Below are positions 14,549 through 15,655 of a stretch of 15,655 nucleotides of DNA, one piece after another. A program made the translations under genes and the position numbers. Positions within the stretch are counted from its first letter, which is position 1. Every line of letters begins with the position of its first letter. Source of the DNA: Gallionellaceae bacterium (GTDB taxonomy: Bacteria; Pseudomonadota; Gammaproteobacteria; Burkholderiales; Gallionellaceae); assembly GCA_030646595.1 (NCBI GenBank), contig JAUSKS010000111.1:1-15655 (forward strand), given 5' to 3'. The notes under the pieces were generated by a model, which had not been told where the DNA came from, searched no databases, and was given only the letters and a program-made list of their open reading frames with translations.

Positions 14549-15599
14549 GGCATTGCCGACTGATATAAAAAACATTGCGCTGGTGCGCTTCTCCGCGCTG
14601 GGCGATGTGACTTTGGTAGTGCCTGCTGTGCATTGCTTGCAACAACGCTTTCCAAACGCCACGCTCACCTGGATTACCAGCCCCTTGTCCTATTCCTTGT
14701 TGCAAGGATTGCCTGGCGTAAATTTTGAGGTGTATGAAAAACCCAGATCATGGTCTGACTACCGCGCTTTTTATCGCGCCTTTAATAAGCGTTCGTTCGA
14801 TGTGGTGCTGGCCATGCAAGCCAGCTTGCGCATTAATCTGCTCTACCCTGCTCTGCATGCGCCTGTCAAAATAGGTTTCGACCGTACCCGTGCGCGCGAA
14901 GGACAATGGCTATTTTGCAATGTGCACATTCCCTATGCCAATAATCATTTGCTGGATAGTTTTATGGCGTTTGCTACACAGTTGGGGGCAGCTGCGCAGC
15001 CGGTAACCTGGGAGTTCCCAATCAGCGATGCGGATCGTAGCTGGGCGCGTGAGCAGCTTGAACAGTTGCCGCAGCCGGTGATAGCGATACATCCCGTGGC
15101 CAGCAAAACAGAGCGCACCTGGTTACTCGATCGCTATGCCGAGCTTATGCAAACCGCTGCGCACAGATGGGGAGCAGGTTTGGTTTTGACCGGTGGAAAT
15201 GCGCCGCTGGAACAAGAATTTTGTGCGCGCCTGGCCAACAGTGTGCCGCGTGTGTTGAATTTATGCGGCCACACCACGCCCAAACAATTGGCTGCATTGC
15301 TGGGGCAAGTAGATGTGCTGGTGGCGCCTGATACCGGCCCGGTGCATCTGGCCACGGCCATGCACACGCCGGTGGTGGGTTTATATGCGGTAGCCCCACC
15401 GGGTTTGAGTGGCCCGTATGCGCGACAACAATTTAGCGTAAACCGCTATCCTGAGGCAGTGCGGAAATTCTTGAACCAGGACCCATCAACGGTAGCATGG
15501 AATACTCGCGTACATCATGCGCAAGCAATGGTGCTCATCCAAACGGAAGATGTGTTGCAGCAATTAGCCAAAGTACTCGGACACCAGGCCGATGTTTAA
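14538..15599 (+). CDS. GT9-family glycosyltransferase (heptosyltransferase-like)
   Basis: A GT-B fold transferase of 353 residues, likely acting in LPS core assembly at the inner membrane. The N-terminal IALVRFSALGDVTLVVPAVH (13-32) is the typical acceptor-side loop of ADP-heptose:LPS heptosyltransferases. The C-terminal domain has IAIHPVASKTERTWLLDRYA and the nucleotide-sugar site APDTGPVHLATAMHTPVVGLY, with DTGPVH at 265-270. The start is one of two adjacent GTG codons (14538 or 14541), overlapping the antiporter gene by 11 or 8 bases; a TTG at 14553 is possible. No ATG lies near the conserved start. Its stop overlaps waaA (ATGTTTAA). Whether it is heptosyltransferase I (waaC) or another core transferase cannot be settled from sequence alone. 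Confidence 0.9.
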   Translation: MVSKALPTDIKNIALVRFSALGDVTLVVPAVHCLQQRFPNATLTWITSPLSYSLLQGLPGVNFEVYEKPRSWSDYRAFYRAFNKRSFDVVLAMQASLRINLLYPALHAPVKIGFDRTRAREGQWLFCNVHIPYANNHLLDSFMAFATQLGAAAQPVTWEFPISDADRSWAREQLEQLPQPVIAIHPVASKTERTWLLDRYAELMQTAAHRWGAGLVLTGGNAPLEQEFCARLANSVPRVLNLCGHTTPKQLAALLGQVDVLVAPDTGPVHLATAMHTPVVGLYAVAPPGLSGPYARQQFSVNRYPEAVRKFLNQDPSTVAWNTRVHHAQAMVLIQTEDVLQQLAKVLGHQADV

Positions 15600-15655
15600 C
15601 CGCCGTTTGTATACTCTTTTCCTATGGCTGTTATTGCCGTATATATTTTTCCATT
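15592..15655 (+). CDS. waaA: WaaA (KdtA) Kdo transferase, N-terminal fragment
   Basis: Twenty-one codons are visible before the window ends: MFNRRLYTLFLWLLLPYIFF, then H. A short basic start followed by one hydrophobic membrane anchor matches the N-terminus of 3-deoxy-D-manno-octulosonic acid transferases. The ATG lies within the last codons of the GT9 gene (8-base overlap), indicating coupled translation. WaaA transfers Kdo to lipid IVA, using the Kdo made by the KdsD/KdsC pathway encoded in the same window. The identification rests on a short fragment plus context. Confidence 0.65.
   Translation, partial: MFNRRLYTLFLWLLLPYIFFH

Overview
The window looks like a chromosomal core region of a betaproteobacterium. 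A Nitrosomonadales or Gallionellaceae-type genome is my best guess from gene order, moderate GC content and protein style, but I could not search a database. The gene order kdsD-kdsC-lptC-lptA-lptB-rpoN-hpf-ptsN-hprK-rapZ, with a bifunctional HPr kinase beside RpoN and RapZ, is the main basis for that placement.

Layout. Positions 1-1022 (+) hold the end of parA and all of parB (chromosome segregation). Positions 1064-10320 (-) hold a tightly packed 13-gene run, read right to left: kdsD, kdsC, lptC, lptA, lptB (Kdo synthesis and LPS export), rpoN, hpf, ptsN, hprK, rapZ (sigma-54 and nitrogen-PTS regulation, with cell-envelope links), a NusG-domain-II membrane protein, a heptaprenyl-diphosphate-synthase-component-I/Gx-transporter-like membrane protein, and ubiX (prenylated-FMN synthesis). 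Many junctions overlap or lie within a few bases, so translational coupling is likely. Positions 10409-12076 (-) hold a stand-alone, unusually long di-heme cytochrome c peroxidase/MauG-like gene with its own strong intrinsic terminator. A 498-bp divergent intergenic region, partly about 17% GC, separates it from a + strand group: a KefB/KefC/YbaL-type cation:proton antiporter, a GT9 (heptosyltransferase-like) glycosyltransferase and the first 21 codons of waaA (Kdo transferase). Kdo synthesis, LPS transport, Kdo transfer and a core-type glycosyltransferase therefore all lie in this window, on either side of the peroxidase.

The least ordinary structure is a pair of different hairpin-type inverted repeats, each with arms made of a short tandem motif. 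One has 8-bp period arms (1692-1823) and the other 7-bp period arms (2321-2411). They bracket the Gx-transporter-like gene. The second lies inside its reading frame near the N-terminus, and one arm of the first encodes most of its C-terminal tail while the other arm reaches the ubiX ribosome-binding site. Other points of interest are the enlarged peroxidase with Tyr where classical bacterial peroxidases have an axial Met, an operator-like inverted repeat upstream of it, a palindrome covering the antiporter ribosome-binding site, and a possibly leaderless kdsD start. I saw no tRNA, rRNA, CRISPR array, transposase, prophage or obvious new defence system.
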